DNA from: Fomitopsis serialis
Lineage: Eukaryota > Basidiomycota > Agaricomycetes > Polyporales > Fomitopsidaceae
Reading direction: 5' to 3'
NCBI RefSeq assembly: GCF_022376445.1
Contig: NW_025955542.1
Span: forward strand, 1-21,574
DNA length: 21,574 nt
In this document: positions 1 to 8,650 of the stretch, piece after piece
Position numbering within the stretch: position 1 is the stretch's first letter
Layout: each line of letters opens with the position of its first letter
Translations under genes and position numbers: made by a program
Notes under the pieces: model-generated
What the model saw: only the letters and a program-made list of their open reading frames with translations
Told to the model about the DNA's origin: nothing
Databases searched by the model: none

Positions 1-2
1 TG

Positions 3-353
3 CAGGGCACTGCAGTTGAGTATTGCGGGCTCAGCCAGACCGGAGATAGCTTCGCGGTCGTCGTTGTCATCGTTGATGGGTCAATAGGCGCGGTTGATCT
101 GAGGCGATTCCTGGAGCATGGCTTCCCGAGAGAAGGCGAGCGGTTGGTGGTTTCGAAGCCGCTGCGAGAGGGGTCCATAGTCAAGGAAGTAGCTGTAGTT
201 GGGCAGACAGTGATCATTCCCGTCTACAACAGCAGCGATTCTCCGCGCAACCTGTTTTTAGCCTGGAGTAGAGTCCATGGTAGAGGTTGGGTAGAGGGCC
301 GAGGCGCATACGTAACATACCTGTTGGCATCACCCAGCAAGAAAGCCTACTAG
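3..353 (+). CDS. 3' end of an unrecognised protein gene (partial)
   Basis: An open frame enters from the left edge in phase (first full codon at 3) and runs 116 codons to TAG at 351-353. The product is moderately hydrophobic, with a Val-rich stretch (VVVVIVDG) near residue 19 and alternating short beta-like segments. I do not recognise a family; a beta-propeller-like C terminus of an F-box type protein is possible but unproven. A GTAGAG donor at 280 and a TAG acceptor ending at 362 could instead splice into a second frame ending at 508. That would overlap the antisense gene at 426-752, so the unspliced end at 353 is preferred, leaving a 72-bp convergent gap. The start lies outside the window. 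Confidence 0.4.
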   Translation, partial: QGTAVEYCGLSQTGDSFAVVVVIVDGSIGAVDLRRFLEHGFPREGERLVVSKPLREGSIVKEVAVVGQTVIIPVYNSSDSPRNLFLAWSRVHGRGWVEGRGAYVTYLLASPSKKAY

Positions 354-425
354 AACTTCTAGGGCCTGTCGAGTCGACTGACCAGTCCGAAATAGTAGTC
401 GTGTGCGCAGTAATGCGCTTTGTTA

Positions 426-752
426 TCATCGTGCGCGTCGAACCAAGTGGACGTGAGATCCCGGCCAAACTGTGCCTTGTCGAGCGGCCATCCAGGACGT
501 TTCCTTGATCTCTGTCCAGTTCACGTCTGCTGTCGCAGCGACATACCACTCTCGTGTAGTATGTATCTATGGTTCATGCATCAACATTGACGCGATCTCG
601 CCAGGGACAGTGCTGGTACTTACAACGGTCGCCTTCTTGCATTGAGTCGCAGAACCCGCATCCTCGTCGCCAGCCGTCGAGTCGATGTTACGAACGATGG
701 ACATCGGAAATTCTTCTGCATATGTAGATGCCTGGGTCGACATCATCATCAT
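426..752 (-). CDS. Two-exon hypothetical protein, 89 aa
   Basis: Exon 1 is 752-624 and begins with four ATG codons in tandem (MMMMSTQAS). Exon 2 is 566-426 and ends in TGA. The 57-nt intron 623-567 has a consensus GTAAGT donor and an ATAG acceptor, and both exons are in phase 0 across it, which is the main argument for a real gene. The product is small and soluble-looking: an acidic Ser/Thr-rich first half, then a second half with several tryptophans and a basic end (HLVRRAR). No domain is recognised. It is convergent with the partial gene at the left edge. No TATA box stands out upstream. A relic of a longer gene is also possible. Confidence 0.4.
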
Positions 753-1287
753 GACGTCGTCACGATGCGGGCCAACTTTGTCGTCCCTCGCAGCGAGAGC
801 AGTTAAAGCATAGACTGCGCAAGCTGCGGCATCAGAGTTATTGGTGTAATGAGTAGTCAGAATTCATTCTTCATTCGCTAACAAATCAGTCACTGCGCAC
901 TGTTCGTATCTGCACTCCAAGTCCTAGAGCCACATTATACGGTCCTGCGTAATGTAGCAGCGAACGTCTTCAACCGATCGTGAGCGCGTGAGTACGAGGG
1001 ATTTGTGCCCTTCTCAACTAGGAGGCTGGTAGGATGCTTCCAAGATACTTCATGATCGTACAGAGGTTAGATGTGGCCGGGCGGCTTGTGCCAATATTGC
1101 CCGTTGCTATTGGCTGTCGATACTATCACGTGCTTGGTCCGTGCGCCCATCTTGCCCACTACAAAAGCTGGACGTCGACATTGTGCATCCTTACCACTCT
1201 GGCCTTTTGGCTTAGATCAAGTGTAGTATCTGTTCTTAATAGTTTAACCACTATTATGGAGGCACCGCCTCCATTATTGGTTATCTA
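753..1287. other. Intergenic stretch without a supported gene
   Basis: No frame here has both a plausible start and good splice signals. The longest plus-strand frame (1034-1288) is hydrophobic but has no recognisable motif. A small hairpin lies near 1256-1275, where TGGAGGC and GCCTCCA flank a 3-nt loop. Nothing else was found. Confidence 0.5.
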
Positions 1288-1698
1288 ATTTTTGCCGCCC
1301 TTGCTCTCGAGCTCTGCTTGCAACTCGAGGGCGCGATGACCTTGCCACTGCAGTATCGGCTTGTGTCGTCGGGGGATCTCATTTATCTTTTTGTTGGTTT
1401 TTCTTGAGCTCGTCATTTGGCGAGACCTGGGAACTGGCAAATGGATTTATGGGTTTTAGTATGACAGTGTCTTTCTGTATGGTCAGAAAGGAAGTGGGAT
1501 TTTCGTAGGATATCTACTTGTACATAGGATCTGGAGGCTATAATAGTTTGCGTTCTGTGGACAACTGCAGGGCATGTGACACAGCCAGACTGTCACCTGC
1601 GACATGTACAGGTTCCCCAACAAATGCACAATGGCAATAATTGTACCTGCGCTAGGGTCTGCTAGGGTTTGTGCTTGTCTTCTTCGACTCCAAGCCAT
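1288..1698 (-). CDS. Possible small minus-strand gene, splicing unresolved
   Basis: Splice-like signals are clustered on the minus strand. They are a GTACAA...CGCAG segment of about 50 nt after an ATG at 1698, a GTACAA...ATACAG segment of 49 nt with a CTGAC branch site, and a CCCAG/GT junction. Two coding-like tails overlap near the 3' end. One is lysine-rich and ends ELKKNQQKDK. The other is coiled-coil-like and ends ELQAELESKGGKN at 1288. I could not join the pieces into one consistent frame, so the gene may be decayed or only apparent. No family is recognised. Confidence 0.2.
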
Positions 1699-1793
1699 CC
1701 TCCACTTTGTATATCACACACGAGCGCGGCAGCGATGGGCAACGGGTCGTCAGGCGGTACTGTAGTTCGATTCAGAGAAGAGCCAGAATGCTG

Positions 1794-1802
1794 AGTAAAT
1801 AC
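1794..1802. repeat. Left target-site duplication, 9 bp
   Basis: AGTAAATAC directly precedes the left terminal inverted repeat and recurs at 4422-4430 in the same orientation. The shared stretch can be drawn as 9, 11 or 13 bp depending on whether the repeat starts CAGGCT, AGGCT or GGCT. The longest possible inverted repeat gives 9 bp. Confidence 0.85.
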
Positions 1803-1840
1803 CAGGCTCCTCCCCATCCGCCTTCGGGGGGTAGAGGGGA
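1803..1840 (+). repeat. Left outer terminal inverted repeat, 38 bp
   Basis: It starts CAGGCTCCTCCC, contains a G-rich run (TTCGGGGGGTAGAGGGGA), and is a perfect reverse complement of 4384-4421. Confidence 0.9.
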
Positions 1841-1951
1841 TGAATTTCGAGTACGCCAATACAATGCTCATTCTCGATCCTAAGTCCTATATCCAAAAAC
1901 GTACTAGTTGATCCAAGTCACATGCACCACGCGAGCCAATTCAAACTCCAC

Positions 1952-2005
1952 AATCTTATTCTCCTCTACCCCCCTCTGGCGGCTGGCACAAAACATATAC
2001 AAACA
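1952..2005 (+). repeat. Left inner inverted repeat
   Basis: This 54-bp segment ends ...CTGGCACAAAACATATACAA(ACA) and matches the reverse complement of 4223-4276 with one mismatch. Its C-rich half (CCTCTACCCCCCTCTGGCGG) is also a near-inverted copy of the G-rich part of the outer repeat at 1818-1840, so the left end can fold on itself. Confidence 0.85.
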
Positions 2006-2200
2006 AACGGAGCCCCGGCTGCATACCTCCCAATTTGGGCGTGTGATCAACCATCCAGATTATGTAATTAACTGGGTCGACTGCCCGAGCGATGTTCTTG
2101 CCACTGGCAAGTACTGTGAGTCCCTCTCGAGTCTCGAGCCCTTGCACTGCATGCCCGGGCTGCAGCGTCTTCTCGATCTCCCATACTCCATACCTCCGTC

Positions 2201-2797
2201 TCGCATGCATCCCATCTCGCCTCCCGTGTGCCTGTTGTCTCGCTGTCTCGTGTGTTGTCTTGCCCCGTCGCGCGCCCGCCAGAATCACTGCGACCTCTCG
2301 CCTCGTACGTCCTCTGTCTCGTCAACTCATTGGCCTCTAGTCTCGTCGTCTCGTTTCGCCAATGCCCGCTCTCGTGTGATGCTCTCGACGGTGCCGGCCG
2401 CAGCAACGTGTGCGCCTTCGCCTCCGTGTCGAAGACAGACGTCGGAGCGATGTTTGTGCCTCTGGACAGTACCTCCCTCTCGACTCTCTGTCTCGCATGC
2501 ATCCCGTCTCACGTTCACCGTGCCTGTTATCTCGCTGTTTTGTGTGTTGTCTTGCCTCGCCGTGCACCCGCCGTCACTGCGGCCTCTTGTCTCGTACGTC
2601 CTCCGTCTCATTGGCCTCTAGCCTCGCCGTCTCGTGAGCCCTGTCCTCTCGCCATCTCGCTTCGCCAATGCCCGTTCGCGCACGATGCGCTCGATGGCGT
2701 CGGCCGCGGCAATGTGTGCGCCCTGCCTCCGTGTCAAAGACGGACGTCTTGAGGGTGCGCATGTTGTTCGCTCTGGGCATTTCCTCATCCAGCGTGT
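2201..2797. repeat. Two-copy tandem repeat, period about 292 bp
   Basis: The unit beginning TCGCATGCATCCC at 2201 recurs at 2493. Shared landmarks include GTGTGTTGTCTTGCC, CTCATTGGCCTCTAG, TTCGCCAATGCCCG and CCTCCGTGTC. The second copy has a short extra segment near 2637-2660. A partial third copy may lie at about 2090-2140. The region is rich in CTCG and TCTCG motifs. On the minus strand each unit starts with the same residues, TSVFDTEA, in an arginine-rich frame, so it may once have encoded a repeated protein segment. Confidence 0.75.
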
Positions 2798-3425
2798 TAG
2801 CCTGTGCGGATATCGGTGTCGACGCCACTGACGCAGCGTCGCTCGAGCCCTGCACGCAGGGCCACCCGGATCTCGCTCTGGGCGTGCTCAAGGAGGTCCT
2901 GCGCCTCCCGCTGCACACTCTGATGCTTGCTGATCTTGCTCTGCAGTCTCCGGCTCTTACGACTACGTACTCAGGACAGTCGGTACATACCTATCCACCT
3001 CGGGCTTGGTCTATGCAATGCGCAATGTCCGGAGCAACGAAAGACGAGCGCACAGGTCCTCTTGAGCTACGTTAATACAACATGCTATCAGGTGCGACAG
3101 CTTCCACCGAGTCGGCGAGCTGACGAATGGCTTCCCTGGGGACACCCCGCGGCTGCAGGCCCCTCTCAACCTCGAGTGCGTGTATGTAGATCTCTCGCTG
3201 TGCTAGGCGTCCTCGATGGGCCCGGCCAATATTGAAAGCCCAAAATGAACGGCATCAATATGTTCGTTATGAATGCAATTGTTGCGTGTCGGCCTGTGCA
3301 CTTTGCGCAGGGAGGACGTGTGAACGTTCGCTCTGGTATGTCTTTCCCGGATGCTCAACGTTCAACAGGGAAGGCGGATGTCCGCTACAGACATGCAGGG
3401 CATCTTCGACGACATCTCACTCATG
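2570..3425 (-). pseudogene. Decayed minus-strand coding remnant inside the transposon
   Basis: Several coding-like minus-strand blocks follow one another but are separated by stops and frame changes. A block beginning MSEMSSKM starts near 3425. A helical block (RGRLAQREIYIHALEVERG..., ending DSMLY) lies at roughly 3070-3225. The block VAQEDLCARLSLLRTLRIA follows, then a coiled-coil-like block (RRLQSKISKHQSVQREAQDL...) near 2800-2955. The charged, Leu/Glu-rich periodicity resembles a long coiled coil. No catalytic domain is visible. It could be a non-transposase cargo gene of the element, or a host gene fragment picked up by it. Exact exon limits cannot be set. Confidence 0.3.
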
Positions 3426-4222
3426 CGAGGACTTGGAGCCTGAGTCGTAGAACATCCCCTTGTGCGTGTTGTAGGGCCTGATCATGTACGCCGAGACAGA
3501 GCACGCATACTCGCGTGGAAGATATGTGTAATTGATCAGACAAATGCCTGTGCAGAACAGAATGTGGCCACCGGCGTGCTGATAGCAGGGCGGACAACAG
3601 TCAGCGTGCGGAGGGTCGCGCGTTCGGTCATCATGACCCGCCAAGTATGCTCGAGCGAAGGGACGAAATGCATCCAGGATTCTGCATCGCATGCGAAGTG
3701 TGAGAGTCGAGGTTGATGGGGACGAGAACAGCAGAGAGCAATCTCGTCCGTGACATCAGTAGTAGAATACTCATCAGACTCGAGGGGCCTTGCTGATGAT
3801 GATCCATGACAGAGTTGCGCATATTGGCATATGAATTGAATGTATGTGTCTGACTCGTGCAGACGAAACAGGCTGTAGATACTAGTAGCAATGAAAGATC
3901 CTTCCGAAGTCCCACGTTTTGAACATAACATGAGCAATGATTATCATTTCGCAATGTTGAACATGTTCGAACCAGTATAGGTATCAAGCACTAACAACAT
4001 GCGCGGGTTTGTCAAAGACCGCAGACCGGACCAAAAGCAGACGTCCCCTCCCGCTCACCGGCCACTGGTACATACCAGGATGATACCTTTCCGCCGCAGG
4101 CGCGTTGCACTGTCGCACGTGCTCGCTACGAAAATTCAAACATACTCATTGATTGACCGGCGAGAAAACATTCATCGGCTGATGGGGCTACCATATGGAG
4201 GACGCCATCACCGGGCTCCCGG
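3426..4222. other. Transposon interior without a clear gene
   Basis: A 91-codon minus-strand frame at 3417-3692 contains paired cysteines (ADCCPPCYQH) and ends HKGMFYDSGSKSSHE. A second minus frame of 133 codons overlaps it. Neither has splice continuity or a recognisable domain. They may be further remnants of an element-borne gene. Confidence 0.4.
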
Positions 4223-4276
4223 TGTTTGTATATGTTTTGTGCCAGCCGCCAGAGGGGGGTAGAGGGGAATAAGATT
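4223..4276 (-). repeat. Right inner inverted repeat
   Basis: Reverse complement of 1952-2005 with one mismatch. It begins TGTTTGTATATGTTTTGTGC on the plus strand. Confidence 0.85.
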
Positions 4277-4383
4277 ACGGAGATTCAGGATCGGGCGGGG
4301 ATAGAAGTTTTTGATGGGATGTGGCTGAGGTGTGGCGGATGAGGATAGGGACACAAAGCACAGTTTGCGGTCTCAAAATTTCG

Positions 4384-4421
4384 TCCCCTCTACCCCCCGA
4401 AGGCGGATGGGGAGGAGCCTG
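4384..4421 (-). repeat. Right outer terminal inverted repeat, 38 bp
   Basis: Perfect reverse complement of 1803-1840, ending ...GGGGAGGAGCCTG on the plus strand, immediately before the right target-site duplication. Confidence 0.9.
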
Positions 4422-4430
4422 AGTAAATAC
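4422..4430. repeat. Right target-site duplication, 9 bp
   Basis: AGTAAATAC follows the right terminal repeat and matches 1794-1802. Confidence 0.85.
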
Positions 4431-4694
4431 CAATGCTTCGCCAGCTCGGCGATCACGCAATCTGGAGCGCTCGCCTTCTTACACACCTCATACCGTATGA
4501 CGGCCAAGCTTCCGTTTGGCTTGACTTTTCACAGCAAGCGGTTGTACTTTCAACTAGACAGAAGGCAGCTTAGTGAGCCATATCCTCGCCGCAGATGACG
4601 CCATTCGGGATCGACGAGGGCGTTAGCCAGGGAATGACGATGCGTCTCCGTCGGAAGTGGAACTAACTCTCGCCAGGTATGCAGCGCTCTGTAG

Positions 4695-4702
4695 TATAAA
4701 AG
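4695..4702 (+). promoter_or_regulatory. TATA box of the first reductase gene
   Basis: TATAAAAG starts 78 nt before the start codon at 4773. The tandem paralog has the same octamer, also followed by CG, 95 nt before its start codon, which supports both as core promoters. Confidence 0.7.
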
Positions 4703-4772
4703 CGTCCGCGTCGTGAATCTCTGCATCGCAGCAATTTACTGTCACTCATCGGCGGTGTATACAATAGTCGGC

Positions 4773-6221
4773 ATGACAGGCAAGACCAACATTCTGCTCT
4801 TCGGGGCCACAGGTACGTGCATCCGAGTCCCGTGGCAGACATGAGTGACATGATCGTCGCATCGTCCAGGCTATATTGGAGGCTCCGTCTTGAACCGCCT
4901 CCTGCAGCATCCGAACGCAGACAATTTAGACATCACCACGCCCGTGCGGTCTCCCGAGAAAGCAAAGCTCCTCGAGCAGTTGGGCGTGAAAGCCGAGATA
5001 GCCTCTCTCAGCGACCATGACAAGATCGAGTCGCTGGCCTCGCGCGCGCACGTCATCCTCAACGTGGTCAGTCCTCCATCCAAGGAGTTCATGATATTGA
5101 AACATACTAAAAGGACGGTTTCCTGACCAGGCAAACTCGGATGACTTGCCCGCCATAGTCGCGCTTTTGAAGGGCGTTCGCAAGGCGTACGAAACTACTG
5201 GGCAACCTCCTATCGTCATCCATACGGTTAGTGCGGGAAATATACGTTCAGCTAGTCCTCCGTACGACTTATGGCCGTCTGCAGTCAGGCACAGGTGAAA
5301 TCGCGGAGTCAGCGGAAGGGAAATACGCGACGGAGACTGTCTACTCAGACCTGAACATTGACCAGCTGAAGTCGATCCCGCCGACAGCCTTTCATCGCAA
5401 TGTTGACCTGGCCGTCATCGGTGCAGACGAGCAAGGTAGCTGTTGGCTATTCCATCAGGCTCTGGCGTTGCTGACGAAACAGCGCAGGCTACGCACGGTC
5501 GTATATCATTATCCCAGGCATCGTGGATGGTATCGCGTCCGGCCCCGTCTTTGAGGCGGGAATAGCGAAGAAGGTCTCTATCCAGATACCCGGACTTATC
5601 AAGGCGTCGCTGGACAGGAAACGGTCGGGCGTGGTCGGCCCCGGTAAAGCTATCTGGCCGCACATCCACATCGACGACAGTGCGTGTCCCAAGCCTCACT
5701 CGCGGAGCACGGACTGACACCTACTCACAGCGGCCGACATGTACATTGTGCTCTTCGACGCGATCACGTCAAACCCCCAGAGCGCGGGCCACGGCTGGGA
5801 GGGCTACTACTTCGGGGAGAACGGCCACATCCTTTACTACGAGATCGGGAAGGCCATCGGCCAGGCGCTCGTAGATCTCGGGCTCGCGGATAACGCTGAG
5901 CCTACGCCCTTCACCGACGAAGAGTTGGCAAAGTACTGGGGTTCGGTGGTACGTCGTCCGCGGAAGTTCTCGCGCCTTACACACCATTGACCGAGCTTCG
6001 TGTAGCCTGCCGGCAGCTATAACGGGACGACCTGCCGCTGCCGCGCTGACCGCATACGCGCGCTTGGGTGGAAGCCCAAGCACAGCAGCGCAGACTTGCT
6101 TGCGGGTTTCAAGTCCGAGATCGAGTTACAGCGGAAGATTGCGCAGGAGAAGGGCGGGTTCGACTTCTCGTACGAGCGGACTTACTCGGTGCTGCTGCAG
6201 AAGGCGGTTGAGTCGAGTTGA
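4773..6221 (+). CDS. NAD(P)-binding Rossmann-fold reductase-like protein, copy 1 (369 aa)
   Basis: There are seven exons: 4773-4812, 4870-5066, 5131-5226, 5285-5435, 5488-5679, 5731-5948 and 6006-6221. The six introns are 51-64 nt. The protein opens with a beta strand and the dinucleotide-binding loop GATGYIGG (residues 11-18), interrupted by intron 1 exactly as in the paralog. A later segment, IIIPGIVDG, matches the substrate-side strand of extended/atypical short-chain reductases, and WEGYYFGENG lies in the C-terminal half. It belongs with the NmrA-like/extended SDR proteins common in agaricomycetes. It is predicted cytosolic and NAD(P)-dependent, with unknown substrate. No stop or frameshift is present. 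The start is fixed by the family N terminus (MTGKTNILLFGATG). The C terminus (QKAVESS) differs from the paralog. A non-catalytic regulatory role is possible. Confidence 0.88.
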
Positions 6222-6679
6222 GGTTGTTGCATCGCGCATAACAATGTGTATAAGGGTATGAATATTACCCGCATGGGTGTTGATCATTGTGTGCTATCGT
6301 CGCTGTGCACTATTCACCGCGTCAATGCTTGCACTGAGTCCATTGGGTCGGAGGTCGAGCCTTTCGTCGGAAGGGGTGCCAGATAGAATGGTACATACGA
6401 TATAGCGACGTTGTGGACGCCACGCTTGCCTGACATGTCCGTTATGGTGAGACCAATAACATTGGCACTAAACTAATTCCGGGCTTGCCGATGGCTTGAG
6501 GTAGTGGGTTATTGGTGGTGGTAGCATGACTCGACGAAGTCCTGGACTGAGTAAGTACCGGTTCGCCCGTTGGGCGTCGTGAGCGGCCACCGTGACGGGA
6601 CAGGACTCAAGGGGGCTTCCGCTCTTATGACAGTTGCATTTAGCGACTTCATGACCAATTTGCTTTGACGTCTATGCTA
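6222..6679. other. Intergenic, 3' flank of reductase copy 1
   Basis: No supported coding frame on either strand. A GAGTAAGTACCG sequence near 6548 looks like a splice donor but has no partner exon. Confidence 0.5.
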
Positions 6680-6908
6680 TCAGACCCATTGCCCAGCCAG
6701 TGGCCTTCGCACGTAGTCACAGTACATACTCACTAGGAACGTCTCCAGTAGCCTTAACAAAATACTTACAGAGACGCCCTCTTGGCGCTGGGCGCTCGCG
6801 TACGCGAGTGCGAGCAGCATAGTCGGACGTCCGCGGCCTCATTACAAATACACCTCCTTTCTCGTATACGAAGCAGCCGATGGTAGCTGCATCTTGTTGT
6901 TCATCCAT
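6680..6908 (-). CDS. Possible two-exon small protein, 63 aa
   Basis: Exon 1 is 6908-6770, starting MDEQQDAATIGCFVYE. A GTAAGT donor at 6769 and a CCTAG acceptor at 6733 leave a 37-nt intron, shorter than others in this window. Exon 2 is 6732-6680 and ends RRPLAGQWV-stop. The second half of exon 1 is arginine-rich. No family is recognised. The short intron and lack of any promoter signal make this a weak call; it could be a fragment of an older gene sitting between the two reductase copies. Confidence 0.25.
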
Positions 6909-7110
6909 TGTTCTGCCTCGGTCCAGTGGGTTCTTCGCCTACCAATGCTACTGCAATTGATGGAAAGCAACTTACTGAGCAATGTCTCTAACATGGCTTA
7001 CACGATCCAAACTCGCCTACGGATTCAAGATGGATCCGTGGAGATCCATGGACAGTAGTAGGATGACTGATCAGGCTGTCTACCTAGGCAGGAACTAGTA
7101 CAGCGACGCG

Positions 7111-7118
7111 TATAAAAG
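7111..7118 (+). promoter_or_regulatory. TATA box of the second reductase gene
   Basis: TATAAAAG lies 95 nt before the start codon at 7206. The same octamer precedes the upstream paralog. Confidence 0.7.
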
Positions 7119-7205
7119 CGACGACGAGACACGGTCTTTCCAACACAATCCTCATCTTCGACCATAAACCCGCACTCACATCCAGCAACAAGCAAATCGA
7201 TAGAC

Positions 7206-8650
7206 ATGTCCAGTAAGACGAATATCCTGCTCTTCGGTGCCTCCGGTACGTTCACAAGTCTCTATGCTGTGCTGGCGAACGCGTACTCAGACCAGTATTG
7301 CAGGCTACATTGGGGGGACTCTCCTGAATCGCCTTCTGAAGCACCCCAGGGCATCTACCTTCGAGATCGTTACACCAGTGCGCTCCGCCGAGAAGGCAGA
7401 GGTGCTCAAGAAGCTGGGCGCGAAGCCCGAGATCGCTGCTCTCAGCGAGTACGACAAGATCAAGGAACTTGCATCTCATGCGGATGTTATATTCAACCTC
7501 GTGAGCTCCTGTTCATGGTACTCCATTGCTCTCATACGCTGACGCAGATATTTTCGCCCAGGCAAACGCGGACAATGTGCCGCAGATGAACGCAGTTCTC
7601 AAGGGCATACGAAAGGCGCACGCGGCCACTGGCAAACCGCCAGTGCTTATCCACACTGTAAGCACAACCAGAGCGCGCGCATGATGCCTTGTACGACTCA
7701 CGATGATGTAGACCGGCCTTGGCGAAGTCATTGAGTTCGCGCAGGGAGAGTATGCCGCCAAGACCGTATACTCGGACGTGGACATCGAGCAGATCAAGTC
7801 CATTCCGGCAGAAGCCCTCCACCGCAACGTCGACCTGGTCGTGATTGGTGCAGACGAGGAAGGTGCGAAAGATCCGAGCTACGGACTGGGCTTTGCTGAC
7901 CCACCGTCACTGGCAGGCTATGCGAGGTCATACTTGATCTCGCCGGGCATCGTGTACGGTCTCGCATCTGCGCCAGTGCACGAGGCGGGAATCGCGAAGA
8001 AGTTCTCCATTCAGATCCCAGGGCTCGCCAAGGCAGCGCTGGCCAGGAAGCGCGCTGGCATTGTCGGTCCTGGTAAGGCTGTCTGGCCGCATGCCCACGT
8101 CGATGATGGTGCGTACCTACAGCCCCTCCGACTATCGTGCTCGCAGGGCTGACATGCGCACGCTCTGCAGTGGCCGACATCTACGTCAATCTCTTCGATG
8201 CGATCTCCAAGGACCCGCAGAGCGTCGGGCACGGCTGGGAGGGCTACTACTTTGTCGAGAACGGCGAGGTTGCCTGGTATGGTGTCGGCAAGGCCATCGG
8301 CCAGGCGCTCGTGGACCTCGGAATCACCAAGGAAGCTGAGCCTACCCCGTTCGCAAACGAGGAGCTCGAGAACTACTGGGGCTCACTGGTACGTCTCCCG
8401 GGTTGCCGCTCACGCGTGACTTGATATTGACTATGTCTGGTGCTCGCAGGCCGTGGGCAGCTTCGGCGGGACGACATGTCGTGCCAAGGCGGAGCGGGCG
8501 CGGACGATCGGGTGGAAGCCCAAGCACGCGGACATACTGGGAACGATCAAGGCGGAGGTGGAACTGCAGTGGTCGATCGCACAGAAGAATGGCGGCGAGG
8601 TTGACTTCACGTTTGAGAGGAACCTTGCCAAGCTGTTTGGGTTTGCGTAG
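7206..8650 (+). CDS. NAD(P)-binding Rossmann-fold reductase-like protein, copy 2 (364 aa)
   Basis: The seven exons are 7206-7245, 7304-7500, 7562-7657, 7712-7862, 7917-8108, 8171-8388 and 8450-8650. The first six have exactly the lengths of copy 1 (40, 197, 96, 151, 192, 218 nt), and all introns fall at the same positions and phases; only the last exon differs (201 versus 216 nt). The cofactor loop is GASGYIGG (residues 11-18). The segment ISPGIVYG is closer to the canonical extended-SDR form than copy 1's IIIPGIVDG. The two proteins are alike over their whole length. It arose by tandem duplication with copy 1 and has its own TATA box. It is predicted to be a cytosolic NAD(P)-dependent oxidoreductase or NmrA-like sensor of unknown substrate. 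Exon 3 could also start at 7548 using an upstream GCAG, but paralog length argues for 7562. Confidence 0.9.

Larger units (their letters stand above)
1803..4421. mobile_element. 2.6-kb inverted-repeat DNA transposon, probably non-autonomous
   Basis: The element spans 2619 bp, bounded by perfect 38-bp terminal inverted repeats and flanked by the 9-bp direct repeat AGTAAATAC. A second inverted pair lies inside each end (1952-2005 and 4223-4276, 54 bp with one mismatch). The sequence between outer and inner repeats (about 110 nt per side) has diverged, so the ends look like one long compound terminal repeat of roughly 200 bp. A 9-bp duplication with long terminal repeats is typical of Mutator-like elements; hAT and KDZ elements usually give 8 bp. 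I see no transposase domain or DDE motif inside. The interior holds a tandem repeat and broken minus-strand coding pieces, so the element is either non-autonomous or decayed. The superfamily is inference; the boundaries are seen directly. Confidence 0.8.

Noticed and set aside
363..508. A further exon of the left-edge gene
   Set aside because: The needed 83-nt intron is longer than most here, and the exon would overlap a better-supported antisense gene; the frame also closes cleanly at 353.
1034..1288. Hydrophobic plus-strand frame suggesting a membrane protein
   Set aside because: No recognisable family, no splice signals, and likely minus-strand signals overlap its 3' end.
1908..2621. A 237-codon plus-strand frame through the transposon end and tandem repeat
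   Set aside because: It has no ATG at its start, crosses the inner inverted repeat, is low-complexity (Ser/Pro/Cys/Leu) and comes from the CT-rich repeat rather than a protein.
1803..4421. Two independent MITEs in opposite orientation instead of one element
   Set aside because: Only the outermost borders have a matching target-site duplication; the inner borders have none, and both ends share the same order of blocks.
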